From Tetraselmis striata (lineage: Eukaryota > Chlorophyta > Chlorodendrophyceae > Chlorodendrales > Chlorodendraceae): a stretch of DNA of 64,000 nucleotides. The stretch lies in contig VCJN01002929.1 in the NCBI GenBank assembly GCA_006384855.1, positions 1 to 64,000 on the forward strand. The letters run 5' to 3'. How positions within the stretch are numbered: the first letter of the stretch is position 1; the number at the start of each line of letters is the position of its first letter. The notes under the pieces were generated by a model. That model was given only the letters and a program-made list of their open reading frames with translations. It did not search any database and was not told where the DNA came from. Made by a program: the position numbers and the translations under genes. This document shows positions 37,131-48,590 of the stretch, piece after piece.

Positions 37131-38165
37131 GGACGCACCCCACACCAAGGCCATCCCCACACCTGTACTCTTCGTCTCCCTCCCTGCATACGCGGCATTA
37201 TTCGCGCTGCGCAACAAGCCTCTCAAGCTCTTTATGAGGGGGTATCACCGTGGCTGCTCCATGAAGCTCCAGGAACCCCCTCCCCCCCTTTCCTGTACAC
37301 TAGCTAGCTCGATTATTCTCACGCGCCCGCGTCACCACAGGGCCGTGTAGCACTTGTGTATCAAGACTGCTGTGCTGTACTATATCTAGCTGATGACCTA
37401 ATGGACGGCAAGTCATCCAGCTGGCACGGACTGTATTCCATCCAAGCCCCACCGTCCGTGTTCGGACCGGAATGAGCTGATTCTCAATTTGTGTAGATAG
37501 GCCAAGCATCTGGCTAGAGGCCCGCTGACCCGGTCATTTCATTGATGCCGCAGCGGCGCCCCTGGTGCCCTGGGCACCTTTTGCCAGGGCTTTTTTAATT
37601 TCAGTGATCAATGACCCAAAGACTGGTCCAGCGCAGCCCTCTGGCGTCATCATGTGCTCAGTCGCCGATGCGTATTTATTTTCCTATTTTCCACTGGAGG
37701 CCCCTACATGCTGGGTGATGGAATGGGGTGACTGCAGAAGCATTCATCTTGTGACGCTGCGCTGATTTTCACTGTAACCACCTACGGCACTCCGGGCTTG
37801 GCAGAGTGTGGCTACCTCCCCCCTGCATAGCCAACACCAGCCTAGCTACAGCAGTTGCCTCGGGTGGTGGAGGGACATTGGCGGTGGATGGGTACTGAGG
37901 CGTAGTGTCAGCATCTGCCATGTCGAGAGCAGGGTGGATATGAGCACACACCAAGATCAGCAGTCCCTCAGGCTACACGAAATGCGTTTGGCGGTCAGGC
38001 ACGGCGCCATGTCTCCATCTGCCATGCAGTCTTACAGTCAACACAGCTTGTAGATGACACTACACGGCTTGTCACCGCCAGCGGGTTGCTGGAACCCCCC
38101 CCCCCCCCCCCCCCCCCTGCAGCCTTCCCATTGCCCACCTGGTTGCGCCCTGCCGGTCCCGTTGA
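37131..38165. other. Intergenic region between MYB and EXOSC9 3' ends
   Basis: The two genes converge here. No gene is recognised. The first part (to about 37265) belongs to the repeat shared with 27380-27575. A C run of about 20 lies at 38096-38116, about 50 bp beyond the EXOSC9 stop codon. Confidence 0.5.
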
Positions 38166-40638
38166 TCACTTGCGCTTGCGCCCCTTGGGCTTAATGGCGC
38201 CTTGCAGGCCCTCTGGCCGGCCCGCTTTGGCGGCCGCGCCGGCAATCACCGCCGCGATGTCCGCAAAGTCGTCACCCATCGCGTCATCGGCATCCTGCCC
38301 CGCCCCTGGCGCGCGCAGCTTGCGCTTGGCCTTCCGCTTGTTGGGTGACTTGCGCTCCGCGTCGGATCCGACCGGCCCCGCCAGCCCTGCCGCCCGGACC
38401 ACCGCGGGCATGAGGAGCCCGCCGGGCGGCAGCTGGCCTGCCCCCCCGCCCTCCTCCTCGCCCGCATCAGAGGCCTCCTCAAGCTTGACATCCGCAGCGG
38501 CGTCCATCGCGTCATCCTCCTCGCTGCTGCTGCTCTCCGAAGGCGCTGCCTCGGCCGCCGGCGCCGCGAGCTGCTCCGCAGTGCGCATGCTGATGGCGGC
38601 CGCCCGCCAAGCCGCCCGGCCGCCAGTCGGCAGCCCGCCGGCATCGGCCGCCACGGGCGCCGCAGCGTGCCGCCGGATCCGTGCCTGCACGCGCGCCATG
38701 CTGTGCCGAGCGAGGGCGGCCTCCAGCTGCTCCGTGAGATCCGCCACCTTCTGCGCCGCCACGCTGATGCAGTGGTCCACCTGCAGCCACAGCGCGCGTT
38801 CCCCGCCACCACCAACGCCCCGAATGGAGGCCACGAGGGGCCGGGGGGGAGGGAGTGGGCGGTTTACCACGCAGACTAGAGGACAGAGGCAGACAAAAGG
38901 GGGCTGAATTGGAGGCGAAGTTTTTAGGGTTTTGCAAACCCAAAACCCTAAAAACCCTAAAAACCCGACATTGGCAATTCAGAGCGAAGTCACATCGGGG
39001 AAGCGACCCGGGCAGAGGGGGGCGGAGAGGGGCAGAGAGGTGCAGACAGGGCGTTGCCGACCATCTCTGGCGCGATGCCGACGCCGCCGCGCTTTTGGAG
39101 GGAGCACAGCTCCTCCTGCTTGTTCAGCACGCAGGTGAGCTGCCCCGTCATGGTGGCCTCCTCCTTGAACGTGGGGTCCACCGCCACGGTGGTGCCATCC
39201 TGCGGCGCGCCCATCACAGCTCAGCGGCGCGCCCAGTGCGCCAGGGCAGCCGGGACCTTCCAGGGCCGTCCCGCACCTCAAACAGCGCGATGGTGACTGC
39301 CAGTGGGATGTGGTGGATCGTGAGCGGCACCGGCTCCTTGACCTGGTCAGGCAGCCAGCCAGCGCGTGAGCCCAGCAGCGCATCACCCCACACCACCAGA
39401 CGACGCCGCAGGCCATGCAGGCACCGTATCCCCAGCGGCAGCCGCACCTCAACAGGGTGCACCGTGATCTCCTTGCCAGTGGCGCCGCCGATCGTGACCT
39501 GCAGTGGCAGGCGGGCTACCTCAGGGCTGGGGGCAGCGGGCGGGAGAGGTATGGGGTGCGCTGCTCTGAGGCCCGCATGGGCGTGGGCACGGGCGACAAG
39601 CAGGGCGGGGAGGGGCCTCACGTCTGGGCGCCGGTAGACGGTGAGCGCCGAGAGCGCGGCCAGGGAGCAGGCGTCCATGAGGTTGCCGTCGTGGTCGAGG
39701 ACGTGGATGGCGCAGCGCACATGCCACACCTGCGCACAAAACAGGGGACGCACGCTCAGGGAGGCTCCGCTGCCGCTTCCACCCCGGCTTTATGAGCTCG
39801 CGTACGCGGGCTCCGGTCCCGTTGACTCCGCAGTTGCGCCCCCTCCCAGCCCCTCTCCGTGTCGGGCAGGCGGCGCACCTTGATTCCCGACAGTATCACC
39901 AGCGACTCGGTGTCCAGAGCCCGGCTGTCACGCAGGCTCCTCTCGATGACCCGCGCCACCTCAATCGCCGCCTCCCCGGGCCGCCCCGGCTCAAACTCCA
40001 AGCTGGCCATCGGGCTGAACTCCACCTGGAACTGGATGGCACCTGGGGTGCGGCGAGCCTGGACTCAGCGGGCAGGGGCTGCAAGGGGCACGTAGCAGGG
40101 CTGCGGGGAAGGGGGAGGGGGGGAGGGGGGGGGGGGGAGGCTACCTTCGCTTGGCCTGTCCGGGTACGGCTCCTTCATCTCAGCCGTCACCACCGCCATC
40201 GCCATGGTCTTCCCCATCCGCACGGTGGCGGAGCTGTCATCCAGCGCAAACTGCACGATGCATGTCGGCAGTGAGGAGCGAGAACATCGCCGGATGTCTA
40301 GACATCGGTGGGTGCTGCTGCAAACAAACCCGGATGAAATTACACGAGCATTTTGCTGGGGCTATGGCGTTAGAGGAGGGCGCTGTTTGCGCGCACCTTG
40401 ATGTCAACCGGCCGGAAATCATAGGGCTTCCTTCCGTCCACGCGCAGGTTCTGCTCGGTGAGCGCCTGCGTGCCGGAATTCGGCACATGTCAGTCAGGCC
40501 AGGGGCAGGGGGGGGGGGGTGGGGGGGGGGGGGGCAGCAGAAGCGGCAGAGGGGGGGGGGGGGGGGGGGGGGGGGGGATTCCACCTTGAGGATGAAGTCC
40601 TTCTCGTTCCGCGACACAGTAGAACACCGGTCCTTCAT
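38166..40638 (-). CDS. EXOSC9: Exosome complex component RRP45 / EXOSC9
   Basis: Minus-strand exons: 40638-40585, 40465-40397, 40250-40145, 40042-39879, 39729-39622, 39498-39448, 39342-39277, 39199-39062, 38780-38166 (TGA). All phases agree and give 456 residues, against about 440 in animals. The start MKDRCSTVSRNEKDFILK matches the family N-terminus. Diagnostic blocks are RVDGRKPYDFRPVDIK, ALDTESLVILSGIK, IHVLDHDGNLMDACSLAALS and VPLTIHHIPLAVTIALFE. The RNase PH fold is followed by an acidic/basic tail (SESSSSEEDDAMDAAADVK, KPKGRKRK) that could serve nuclear localisation and partner binding. Known role: a catalytically inactive ring subunit of the RNA exosome in 3'-5' RNA decay and rRNA processing. 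The gene faces PRKCSH head to head across 847 bp. Introns hold C runs on the sense strand, and the last intron holds telomere-like hairpin DNA. Confidence 0.93.
38921..38968. repeat. Interstitial telomere-like inverted repeat in EXOSC9 intron
   Basis: TTTTTAGGGTTTTG is followed after a few bases by CAAAACCCTAAAAA and CCCTAAAAACCC, so a TTTAGGG-like hairpin sits in the last intron (38781-39061). Similar elements occur at 47347-47425, 48551-48590 and 49502-49533. Confidence 0.85.
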
Positions 40639-41485
40639 TGTGAACCTACTCGTCCTGTTTGTCGCCGCCGGAAGAGTGAAAAACGGCTACACGCCCCTGG
40701 GGCGGCCGTGGGGAAGGGAAGAGGGGGTAGCCGCCGTGACGCAGATGTCGGCGACAGGCGAGCTCTGTGCTGACAATGTGTCGACCAAGCTCGCGCGCCC
40801 CGCGCCGCCGGAAGCTTAGCTCTGCCCTTTCCCGCCGATGTCTATCTAGCAGTAGGCGTTTGCTCGCACGTTGCCCGCGGGACTATGATACAGGGGCCCA
40901 GGAGTGTGCTTTATCAGTGGCGCCTTGAGCACTCACTGGGAGCTTCGGGAACTACCTACGTGCTGCTGTCGTCTCTCATCGGTGGCAGGGTGTGGTTCGG
41001 CGCACCAACCCCATCAATATTGAGCGGGGCTTGCATGGCCGGGGCGGCGCGCAGAATAATGCTTGCTCGCGGCGTCATTCGCGTCACAATCCTGTATATA
41101 GGGTAAACGTCGGGTTCTCGGGCTACGGGTACAGGTGCAGTAGGGCTAGCGCAGCTGGAATCCTGCTCAACACGGTGAATTAGGGTACCTGTACCCTATA
41201 GCGACTACAGTACCGTCTTTAGGGTCCCCGTGTGTCCATCCACCTCGTGGTTACAGTGCCTGTACCTGTACATGATGGCGAGACATCCGCGCGCGCGCCC
41301 CAGCAGCAGCACGAAGCGCGCTGCATATAATTGCTGATCGGTGGTGCCGCCGACTGCTGCTGGGATCGTCGTCCGCAGCACCCACTACTGTGGGACCATT
41401 CCCGGCCATCCTGTCGCCCCCCACTCCCCCTTCCATACTGCCCTTTCCTTTAAATCAACCCAACCATTAGCGAGGCTCCGCTAGG
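40639..41485. promoter_or_regulatory. Shared upstream region of EXOSC9 and PRKCSH
   Basis: An 847-bp gap lies between the two divergent start codons. No TATA box can be named with confidence. GTACCTGTACC-type words and one AGCGACTA lie near 41186-41206 and could be remnants of the dispersed repeat. Any regulatory role is inferred from position only. Confidence 0.35.
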
Positions 41486-44400
41486 ATGGCATCTCCTGGA
41501 GGCGGGATCCCCGCCCTAGCCGCTCTGCTGGTAGCGCTGGCCAGTAGCCTGTCGGGCGCCGCGGCCGTGTCGCTCCCTCGCGGGGTGGACCCCGCCGTGG
41601 GCCAACCCTACGCCGCTGCCGCCGCCTCCGGCAGCTTCGCCTGCCTGGATGGCAGCGCCGTCGTGCCCTTCCACGCCATAAACGATGATTTCTGCGACTG
41701 CGTGGACGGCAGCGACGAGCCAGGTCCCCGTTTACCCCCGCCTCCCCTCACTGCTCTCACCTGTCGTGGGAGAAAACGACGAGACTTCGCTTGCGGGCTT
41801 TCACCCCTTGGAATAACCAACCGCCGCCGGGCTGGTTGATCCTCAACACCTCGTCTCCTCTCCTGCGTTCGCCGCCGCTGTCCTCTCCCCTCCGCTTCCG
41901 CAACAGCCAGCACCACAAGTCAGACCGACCCAACCACAGATCCAAAATCCCCGCCCCCTTCCGTTTTAACCGCCTTAGTTGAATTAACTTTATTTCATTT
42001 ATGGTGAAGTGCCCCCCAAATGACCCACCGCCTTCCCACCTTCCACCTTACCTGAATATCGCTTAATGTGCAGGAACCTCCGCCTGCCCGCGGGGCACCT
42101 TCTACTGCCGGAACCGCGGCCACACCGCCCGCGCGCTGCCCTCCAGCTTTGTGAACGATGGCGTGTGCGGTGAGGCATGCCTCCACACCCCCCTCCCAGC
42201 CCCCCACCCCCCCCCCCCCCCCTTACCTACCCTTTTTGCGCTTTCTGCCAGATGGGCTATGTATGCACGGCTTGGGGCTGCTGGGTGCGGGACGGGCGTG
42301 CAGGAGGCTGAGCATGCCCCCCCTCTCCTCCTTCAGACTGCTGCGATGGCTCTGACGAGCCCAAGGGGAGATGCCCCAACGAGTGCCTGGAGTCTGCCAA
42401 GTCTCACATCCAGGTGGGGCCCACCGCTGGTGCCAACCGGTCGACCCCCCCCCCCCCCCCCCCCCTTTCCCCGGCTCCCTCGCGCTGTGTCGCTCGGCCC
42501 CGTATGGTGGATTGGAATGTGTGCTGAGGCAGCCGCGCGGGGGGTCGCGTCAGGAGCTGGAGCGCAAGCTGTCGCACTACTCGGAGGGGCTGCAGGCGCG
42601 CGAGGAGTACGTCAAGCGGTGAGCGCTGCCGCTTGCCGCCGGGAGAGGAGGGCCAGCTTGGGGGTTGTAGGAGTAGACGGTGGTGGGGAGAATGGGGGGA
42701 GGGGGGTAGGCTAGAGAGGGGCGGTAAACCGCTGACGGTGCCTCGCAGTGCGGTGGAGGCCAAGAGCGCGTGGGCGCAGCGCCTTGGGCAGCTGGATGCG
42801 GAGATCGAAGGCAAGCAGGCAGTGGTGGCGGAGCTGCGAGGTCCCCCCCCTCCCCCCTCACCTCCGCCCGCTGTCTGCCAGCACCCCAATGTCAGCAAAA
42901 CCATCCTCTATTCAGCGCCACTACGCCTACATTTGGGGATGCATGATGGGCTCAGTTTGCCCCGAAATCACACAGCCCACACCCGTACACAACTCACTCC
43001 AAACTTGCGCCCAATTCATTGTGGGGCTGGTGGTGGTGGCGACTGGGTGCCTGACGGCGGGGCGGGCGCTGCGGCTGTGCAGTGAAGAAGACAGCTATCG
43101 ATGCGGAGGAGGCCGAGGCGCAGCGGCAGCGGCAGGAGGCGCGCCGCGCGGCGGAGGAAGCCCGCGGCGCGGAGGGCACCGACCAGGACGGCGCCGCCGG
43201 CGAGGCAGAGCCGGAGGTGACCCCCCCCCCCCCCCCCCCCTCTCACCCCCCACCCCGGCGACAACGGGGAAGGAAACAGTCCACGTTGCTACCTTGTGCA
43301 AACTGGCAATTCCTAGGAGTTGCGCGTGAGGTACAGCGCGCAGCGTGGGAAGGGTGCAGCCCACCGGATGTTGTAGGAGCTGCAGGGTTGTTGGAGTGCA
43401 TGATGCCGGCACAGGCGCAAGAGCAGTCAGGGGCGGGCCTGCGCATGCGGTCCGGCTGGCTGGGCGGGGGTGGGGTTCCTGCGAGTGGACCTGCCTCTGG
43501 GGGTCACGTGGGCGCGGTGTCCGTGCCAGGCGGAGGTGGCGGCAGAGGAGGCGAATCCGGAGGAGGCCGCAGAGGCGGAGATCCCGGACGAGGATCTCGA
43601 TCCGGAGGAGCTGGGCCGGCGGATCGCTGCCAGGTCCCCCCCCCCCCCCCCCCCCCCCCCCATATTAGCTTCCCCCCTAACCTTCTGTACACCTCGCTAC
43701 CCCCGCCACCTTGCGCCCCCCGGATATGGGATATGGACAGGGAACGTTGCGTCAGCACCCTCTACAGGCGGCGTTTGTACAATCGCATGTATGTATTTGG
43801 AGTTCCACAACAAACTCATCATCACACAAACACTCGTTCCATTATTATAAAACAAACGAGCGTGCTTTGCACTGGTTTCAGAGCGAGTGCGAGCTCCAGA
43901 TTTGTCAAGTCTTCCACTGCAAAGCACGATCGTTTGTTGTATAATGAGTGGTGCTATGAGGCGCAAGTATACCCGCGCGCAACTGGTGTCTCGCGAGAGG
44001 GACGCCCACACCAAGCTGCCCTACGACGACGGAGTCACTGCCTCAGTGATTGTGACTTCACGCTCAGGGGTTGGTGCTGAACGTGATATTCTGATGACCA
44101 TTGAACCAAATCATAGTAACAGTGCCTTTCTGCCCTGTGGATCCTCATGTCTCATCGACTTATCGGTTCGCGAAGTCGCAACTCGTATGTTGCAGTCAGA
44201 AACTGGAATAGTCATGAACCCGGAGGATCGGAATATCTTCGACTGTGTTACTATCGAGGGAGTAGACAGCTTCATGTATGAGGCACGTGTTTATCACTAC
44301 GAGCTGAAGAATGACGTGCGTTGGCCGTACCGTGCTGAGAATCTAGTAAACGAAAATCTGATTCAGTTTGTCGGCCCACTAGCAGCAGGCGACCAACCTG

Positions 44401-46949
44401 CTGGTAACGGTCCTCGTTTCCCCGACATAATCACTGTCGAGCCGGGCAATGGTCGCCCGTCCTATACAACCAAGGTGGCTGTGCATCTGCGGGGTGAATG
44501 GTTTCGTAAAGTTACCTATGTCGCAGCACAGGTTATCCACTCGGCAGTCGTCGATAAATGGTCCAACGTGTCTCGAGCCGTTACGACGTCTGGTATCTGG
44601 ATGAACAGGAATATCCTGGTGTACCTGTGGCCGCACCGTTTCGTTTAGGCCATATACGGAGTCGCCCTTGTGGGAGGCGGTGAACGACTGTATGTCAGTC
44701 GACATCGTGACCGAGTTTGACCGCATGGAGGTGTCACGCCCTGTACCGTGGTACAAAAAATACTGTAGCCTCTCGCCGTTGCACCACCACTGCACACCAC
44801 CTTTGTTTGTCTTTGAGTCTCTCTCTCTCTCTCTCTCTCTCAGCATTGACTTTGCCGACTGAGTGAAATCGTGATCTCCCCCCTCCCCCCCGCCCCCCCC
44901 CCCCGCCTTCCCTCCTGGCCCCTCCTCAATGCCACTCCCGCCTCGTCCTCCCAACCTCTCCTCGCGGCTTGTGGCCACAGGTGGACCAGCGACCCAGACG
45001 CAGCAGGTGGCCCCTTCCCCATAGCCCTCCCTTGCTTTGCACCCGCCCGTAGAGCTGCGCCGTGCCCCCCCCCCCCCCCCCCAAAGTTGCCCCTCTGGTT
45101 GTGCTGGCTCCGCTGAGCGGGAGCCCTGTGGCCTCCTGCAGGCGCCGGCTCGGCGTCAGACGACGTTGACGACGGGGGAAAATACGACCAAGGTGAGGCA
45201 GCCGGCTACGACGGCTACGCCGGCCATGACTATTCCCTCGATTACACGCCAGACTATGACTTCGGCGAAGGGGAGGCGGATTACGGCGGCAGCCGGGACG
45301 ATGGCGGCGATTACGGGGAGGCGGATTACGTCGATGCGCGGGACGATGGTGGCGATTACGGGGAGACGGACTGGGACGGCGACGAGCCGTACGATTACGA
45401 GCACGAGCGCGGGTTTGAGGACGAGGGCGGGGATACCGGCGAGGAGGAAGGCGTCGGTGCCGGTGAGTCGGAGCCGTGCACGCCGTTCCAACCCGAGCCT
45501 ATAGTTTTGTAAATTCAGCATAGAGACATACAGGCTGGCAGGCGGGCAGGTTTAGTGTATGTGTGTACGGATACTGTACCCAAAGGGTCATGTCTGCCGC
45601 CGATCACGGTGATGGAGGCGGCCGTGGTTTATCGACCCCCTAGGGGTAGGGGTAAAGGGTGGGGCAGTCTTCGTCAAGAAGGGGACGCTCACCGGTAGCT
45701 CACCGGTAGGTCGCTCGCCGCCCCGGCGTTCCCGCTAACGTGCGGTCTCATGTTGCCAGAGGGAGAAGAGGACAGCGAGAACGAGCGGATCAAGAACGAC
45801 TTCTCCAAGCAGGTGGGCGCCGCTGCACGGTCATGCCGCGCACTCCATCTTGGCATGTTCCCTCACAGCCTGGGTGCCAGGTTCACTGATATCGGGTCGA
45901 AGCGCACCATGCTTGCAGGTGCCCCCCCTCTCCTTCTTCGCACCTCACAGCAAACGTTATGACAATCCGAGCCATGTTTAAGGTAGTCGCTACCGGAATG
46001 TTGAAAATCGCGAATGTTAGACGGATAACCAACGTAAAACGAACCGTCTCTGAACCAAAACTCAAAATCCAACAACGGACGGACCTTGGGACGCCTTGTG
46101 CCCGTCCCCTCCCACGGAAGAGCGCCACTCCGGACCGAGACCACCGAGAGCCCCCGAGCTTACAGTCTATGCTACTTGTGCGTGAATGCTCCGACTGGTA
46201 TTCGGTCTTCCACCTGCCGTGACTCGGCACCCGCAGTGGAATGACAACATCCGCGGTGCTCTACTCCGGTGCCGTTGAACATGCCAACTATTTCGCAACC
46301 GTTTGCTGTGCTCCCCCTCCCTCTCCTTGCTGCGCCCAGGAACGCGAGCTGCGCGCCCTGGAGGAGGAGCGCACCAAGCTGACCGCCAAGCTGGGCACCG
46401 ACTTTGGGCCCGACGGCGTGTGGGCCGCGCTGGACGGCAAGTGCGTGTCCTCCAAGGTGGACAAGTACACCTACGAGGTGTGCGCCGGGCGGCACAGCCC
46501 CCCCCCCCCCCCCCCCCCCCCCCTTTTACTCCTCCCTCCCTTTCTTGCCAGCCGAGCCCCTGTCTGCCAGCGGCCTCCGAAGAAGGTGAGAATGGCAGTG
46601 CTGGTGTGAGCGGAGCCCAGCTGATGCGGGGAGGCGTGCTTGCCAGGTGTGCATCAACGGGGAGGCGCGGCAGAAGGAGGGGCACAGCTCGGTGCTGCTC
46701 GGCAAGTCGGGCAGCGCGGCGTACGGCCCCGGCGCGCTCGAGTTCACCGGGGGGCAGGGCTGCTGGCAGGGGCCGGCGCGCAGCATGCGCGTGCGCCTCG
46801 AGTGCGGCGCCGCGGAGGAGCTGGCGGGCGTGGAGGAGCCGTCGCGCTGCGAGTACGCCGCGCTGCTGCGCACGCCTGTCGTGTGCACACCGGAGGACAT
46901 GGCGGCGGCGCGCGCCGAGCTGGCGGAGCTCACGGCCTTCATGAACGAG
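41486..46949 (+). CDS. PRKCSH: Glucosidase II beta subunit (PRKCSH), last exon unresolved
   Basis: Exons: 41486-41723, 42074-42169, 42337-42413, 42554-42618, 42749-42840, 43083-43216, 43530-43633, 44981-45006, 45142-45462, 45760-45812, 46340-46477, 46647-46949, in phase for 549 codons. A signal peptide ([18 protein letters not shown]) is followed by two LDL-A-like Cys modules ([13 protein letters not shown] and [11 protein letters not shown]), a coiled coil, an acidic region and a C-terminal MRH lectin domain ([46 protein letters not shown]) with the mannose-binding Q, R, E and Y in place. Known role: in the ER lumen it retains and guides glucosidase II in N-glycan trimming. The acidic region is unusual, with near-duplicate Asp/Gly/Tyr blocks ([24 protein letters not shown]). 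After FMNE at 46949 the end is uncertain: reading through stops at 47060 without an HDEL, or a further short exon exists. Confidence 0.9.
43944..44648 (+). CDS. Intron-nested ORF with a degenerate Nudix-like box
   Basis: A 234-residue ORF lies wholly inside the 1.3-kb PRKCSH intron 43634-44980, on the same strand. Its codon use is visibly less GC-rich at third positions than the flanking exons. Residues about 60-90 read [12 protein letters not shown] followed by [16 protein letters not shown]. This resembles the Nudix box shape (G-x5-E-x7-REUxEExGU) but lacks the key Arg-Glu and one Glu, so hydrolase activity is doubtful. A Trp-rich C-terminal part ([46 protein letters not shown]) follows. 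Immediately upstream, about 43855-43875 (CAAACGAGCGTGCTTTGCA) and 43916-43938 form an inverted repeat. Downstream is a roughly 60-bp sequence also found inverted at 18236-18295. Together these suggest a mobile insertion. Alternative: a decayed captured cellular or viral gene. Confidence 0.45.
   Translation: MSGAMRRKYTRAQLVSRERDAHTKLPYDDGVTASVIVTSRSGVGAERDILMTIEPNHSNSAFLPCGSSCLIDLSVREVATRMLQSETGIVMNPEDRNIFDCVTIEGVDSFMYEARVYHYELKNDVRWPYRAENLVNENLIQFVGPLAAGDQPAGNGPRFPDIITVEPGNGRPSYTTKVAVHLRGEWFRKVTYVAAQVIHSAVVDKWSNVSRAVTTSGIWMNRNILVYLWPHRFV
44756..44815. repeat. Dispersed 60-bp sequence shared with 18236-18295
   Basis: GTAGCCTCTCGCCGTTGCAC and CACCACTGCACACCACCTTT followed by GTTTGTC appear here and, as the reverse complement with few changes, at about 18236-18295. 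This one is followed by a (TC)n tract (44817-44841). It may mark the end of the element that brought in the nested ORF. Confidence 0.7.
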
Positions 46950-47025
46950 GTGCGGGCACCCGGCAGCGAGCGGAGCCGAGCCACCCCCCCCTATTCATCG
47001 CCCAGCTTCTACGGGTGCCGACGCC

Positions 47026-47160
47026 CCCATAAGAGCCCTTCTCATACGCCTCAGTCATGATTGGATGCAACCTATAATAAGAGCATTCGCCATCGTTCCG
47101 CTACAGTTGCGTCTGCATTTGACCTCAGCCAGGCAGGCCAGTTTCCTCGCTCGCCGTGTT
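47026..47160 (+). repeat. Dispersed intronic repeat, copy 1 (SINE/MITE-like)
   Basis: It starts GGTGCCGACGC and continues through ATGCAACCTATAA, CGTTCCGCTACAGTTGCG and TCTGCATTTGACCTC to CAGGCAGGCCAG. Related copies lie at 49326-49450, 54303-54430 and 59285-59410. Order and spacing of the conserved blocks are shared, although similarity is only moderate. Confidence 0.65.
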
Positions 47161-47346
47161 CCAATTACCGTGTACCCATTACATGCGGTATGGCGCGTTC
47201 ATATACTGCAGCTTCTAGTCGGGCTTGTAACTGGCGCCAGAACAACGAACCATTTTGCAGTGCGAAAGTCGGAGTGTCCCCCTGCTGTGCTGGTGGTGCA
47301 CTCTGATAGATTTTCGCCGGGTGAATGCAGTTCCTGTCCTCCTTTG

Positions 47347-47425
47347 CGGGTTTAGGGTTTTAGGGGTTTTTAGGTGTAGGTTTAGGGTTTACCCTAAAAA
47401 CCCGAAAAGCCCTAAAACTCTAAAC
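47347..47425. repeat. Interstitial telomere-like inverted repeat
   Basis: GTTTAGGGTTTTAGGGG and GGTTTAGGGTTTACCC switch to CCCTAAAAACCCGAAAAG and CCCTAAAACTCTAAAC, so G-strand and C-strand telomere-like words meet head to head. No chromosome end is present, since unique DNA continues on both sides. Confidence 0.85.
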
Positions 47426-47900
47426 CGGCCGTAAGCAGCGATGTATAGCAACCCCAAAGTGTGGGAGGAAAGGCTCATCTGACAGGGTGCAACTTGCTGT
47501 GATGTGCGGCTGCGCCAGCGGAGGACCGCCTCCCCCGTACTGCCACACGCACCCGCATCCGAACGACGGGTTGGGGCAGGTGGCTGCGTGCTGACTGCCT
47601 GTGGACCCCCGGGGTGGTGCTGCGCAGGCACACGATGAGCTGTGAGTCGCCGCTGGGCGGCGCGCCATCTGTAAGGACAACCCGCACCCCTACCCCCCTT
47701 TAAAACCACCAAGCACGCCCCCTCCGAACCGCGGTCTGCATGCGCCGCGCTGCCTGCGCGTACAGGGGCACCTGGGGCTTCATACGAGATGCCGGCAGGT
47801 GCACTTGAAGGAGGGATTGGAATGCGCTGTATGACCCTCCCTACCGGCCCCTCAGGCTTTGCACTATATATGTATGTATGTATATGTGCACATCGATAAA
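47426..47900. other. Spacer downstream of PRKCSH
   Basis: No gene is recognised. Antisense frames of up to about 174 codons exist but show no conserved blocks and begin in telomere-like sequence. Confidence 0.4.
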
Positions 47901-47913
47901 TAAATAAATACAT

Positions 47914-48030
47914 ACTATATACTATATACTATATACTATATACTATATACTATATACTATATACTATATACTATATACTATATACTATATACTATATACT
48001 ATATACTATATACTATATATACTATATACT
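47914..48030. repeat. ACTATAT heptamer microsatellite
   Basis: About 16 tandem copies of ACTATAT, continuing on the right into mixed AT/TATG microsatellite DNA up to about 48150. Confidence 0.95.
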
Positions 48031-48550
48031 ATATACATATATATAAATTATATATGTATATACACATATATATATACATGTATTCATACATGTATATGTA
48101 TACATGTATGTGCATATATATTTAGATCTATGTATATATACATATATACCGCTCCGCGGCACCACTCTGCACACATGCAGCCCACCTGCCAGCGGACACC
48201 CCCCCCCCCCCCCTCCCTCCCATCGGCCCCTCTCATCCCCTGCCCGCCATGGTTCCATCCACCAAGCAATAGGCAACACTGGACCAACACCGCGGCGTTG
48301 GAGCTATTGGGCCATACCTATGTACTGGTACGTGTCTATGTGTATGTATGGATGGATGGATGTACACTCGTAATTTGAAATTTCTTTCAACTGATTCATT
48401 CCTCTCACAGTTTTAACTATCTCACAGCCCGACTGCACGAACCCGCGTAGGGTCGGCTATGCCCATGGCATGCAATCCATCCCTTGAAGGCCAGGCCCCT
48501 AATCCCAAGAGAGAGCGGTGTCCCCCCCCCCCCCCCCCCCCCCCCCGCGG

Positions 48551-48590
48551 TTTTGGGTTTTATGGTTTAGGGTTTTTAGGGTTTAGGGTT
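48551..48590. repeat. Interstitial telomere-like sequence
   Basis: Imperfect TTTAGGG words (GGTTTAGGGTTTTTAGGG and then TTTAGGG) follow directly after a C run of about 24 (48523-48546). Confidence 0.8.

Noticed and set aside
36600..37226. 208-codon minus-strand ORF
   Set aside because: It is the antisense shadow of the MYB Pro/Ala/Met-rich tail.
45156..45521. 121-codon hydrophobic minus-strand ORF resembling a membrane protein
   Set aside because: It is the antisense of the Asp/Gly/Tyr-rich PRKCSH exon. Antisense of GAC, GGC and TAC codons gives Val, Ala and Val by necessity.
47347..47425. Chromosome end (true telomere)
   Set aside because: Only a few imperfect TTTAGGG-like words are present, in both orientations, and unique sequence continues on both sides.
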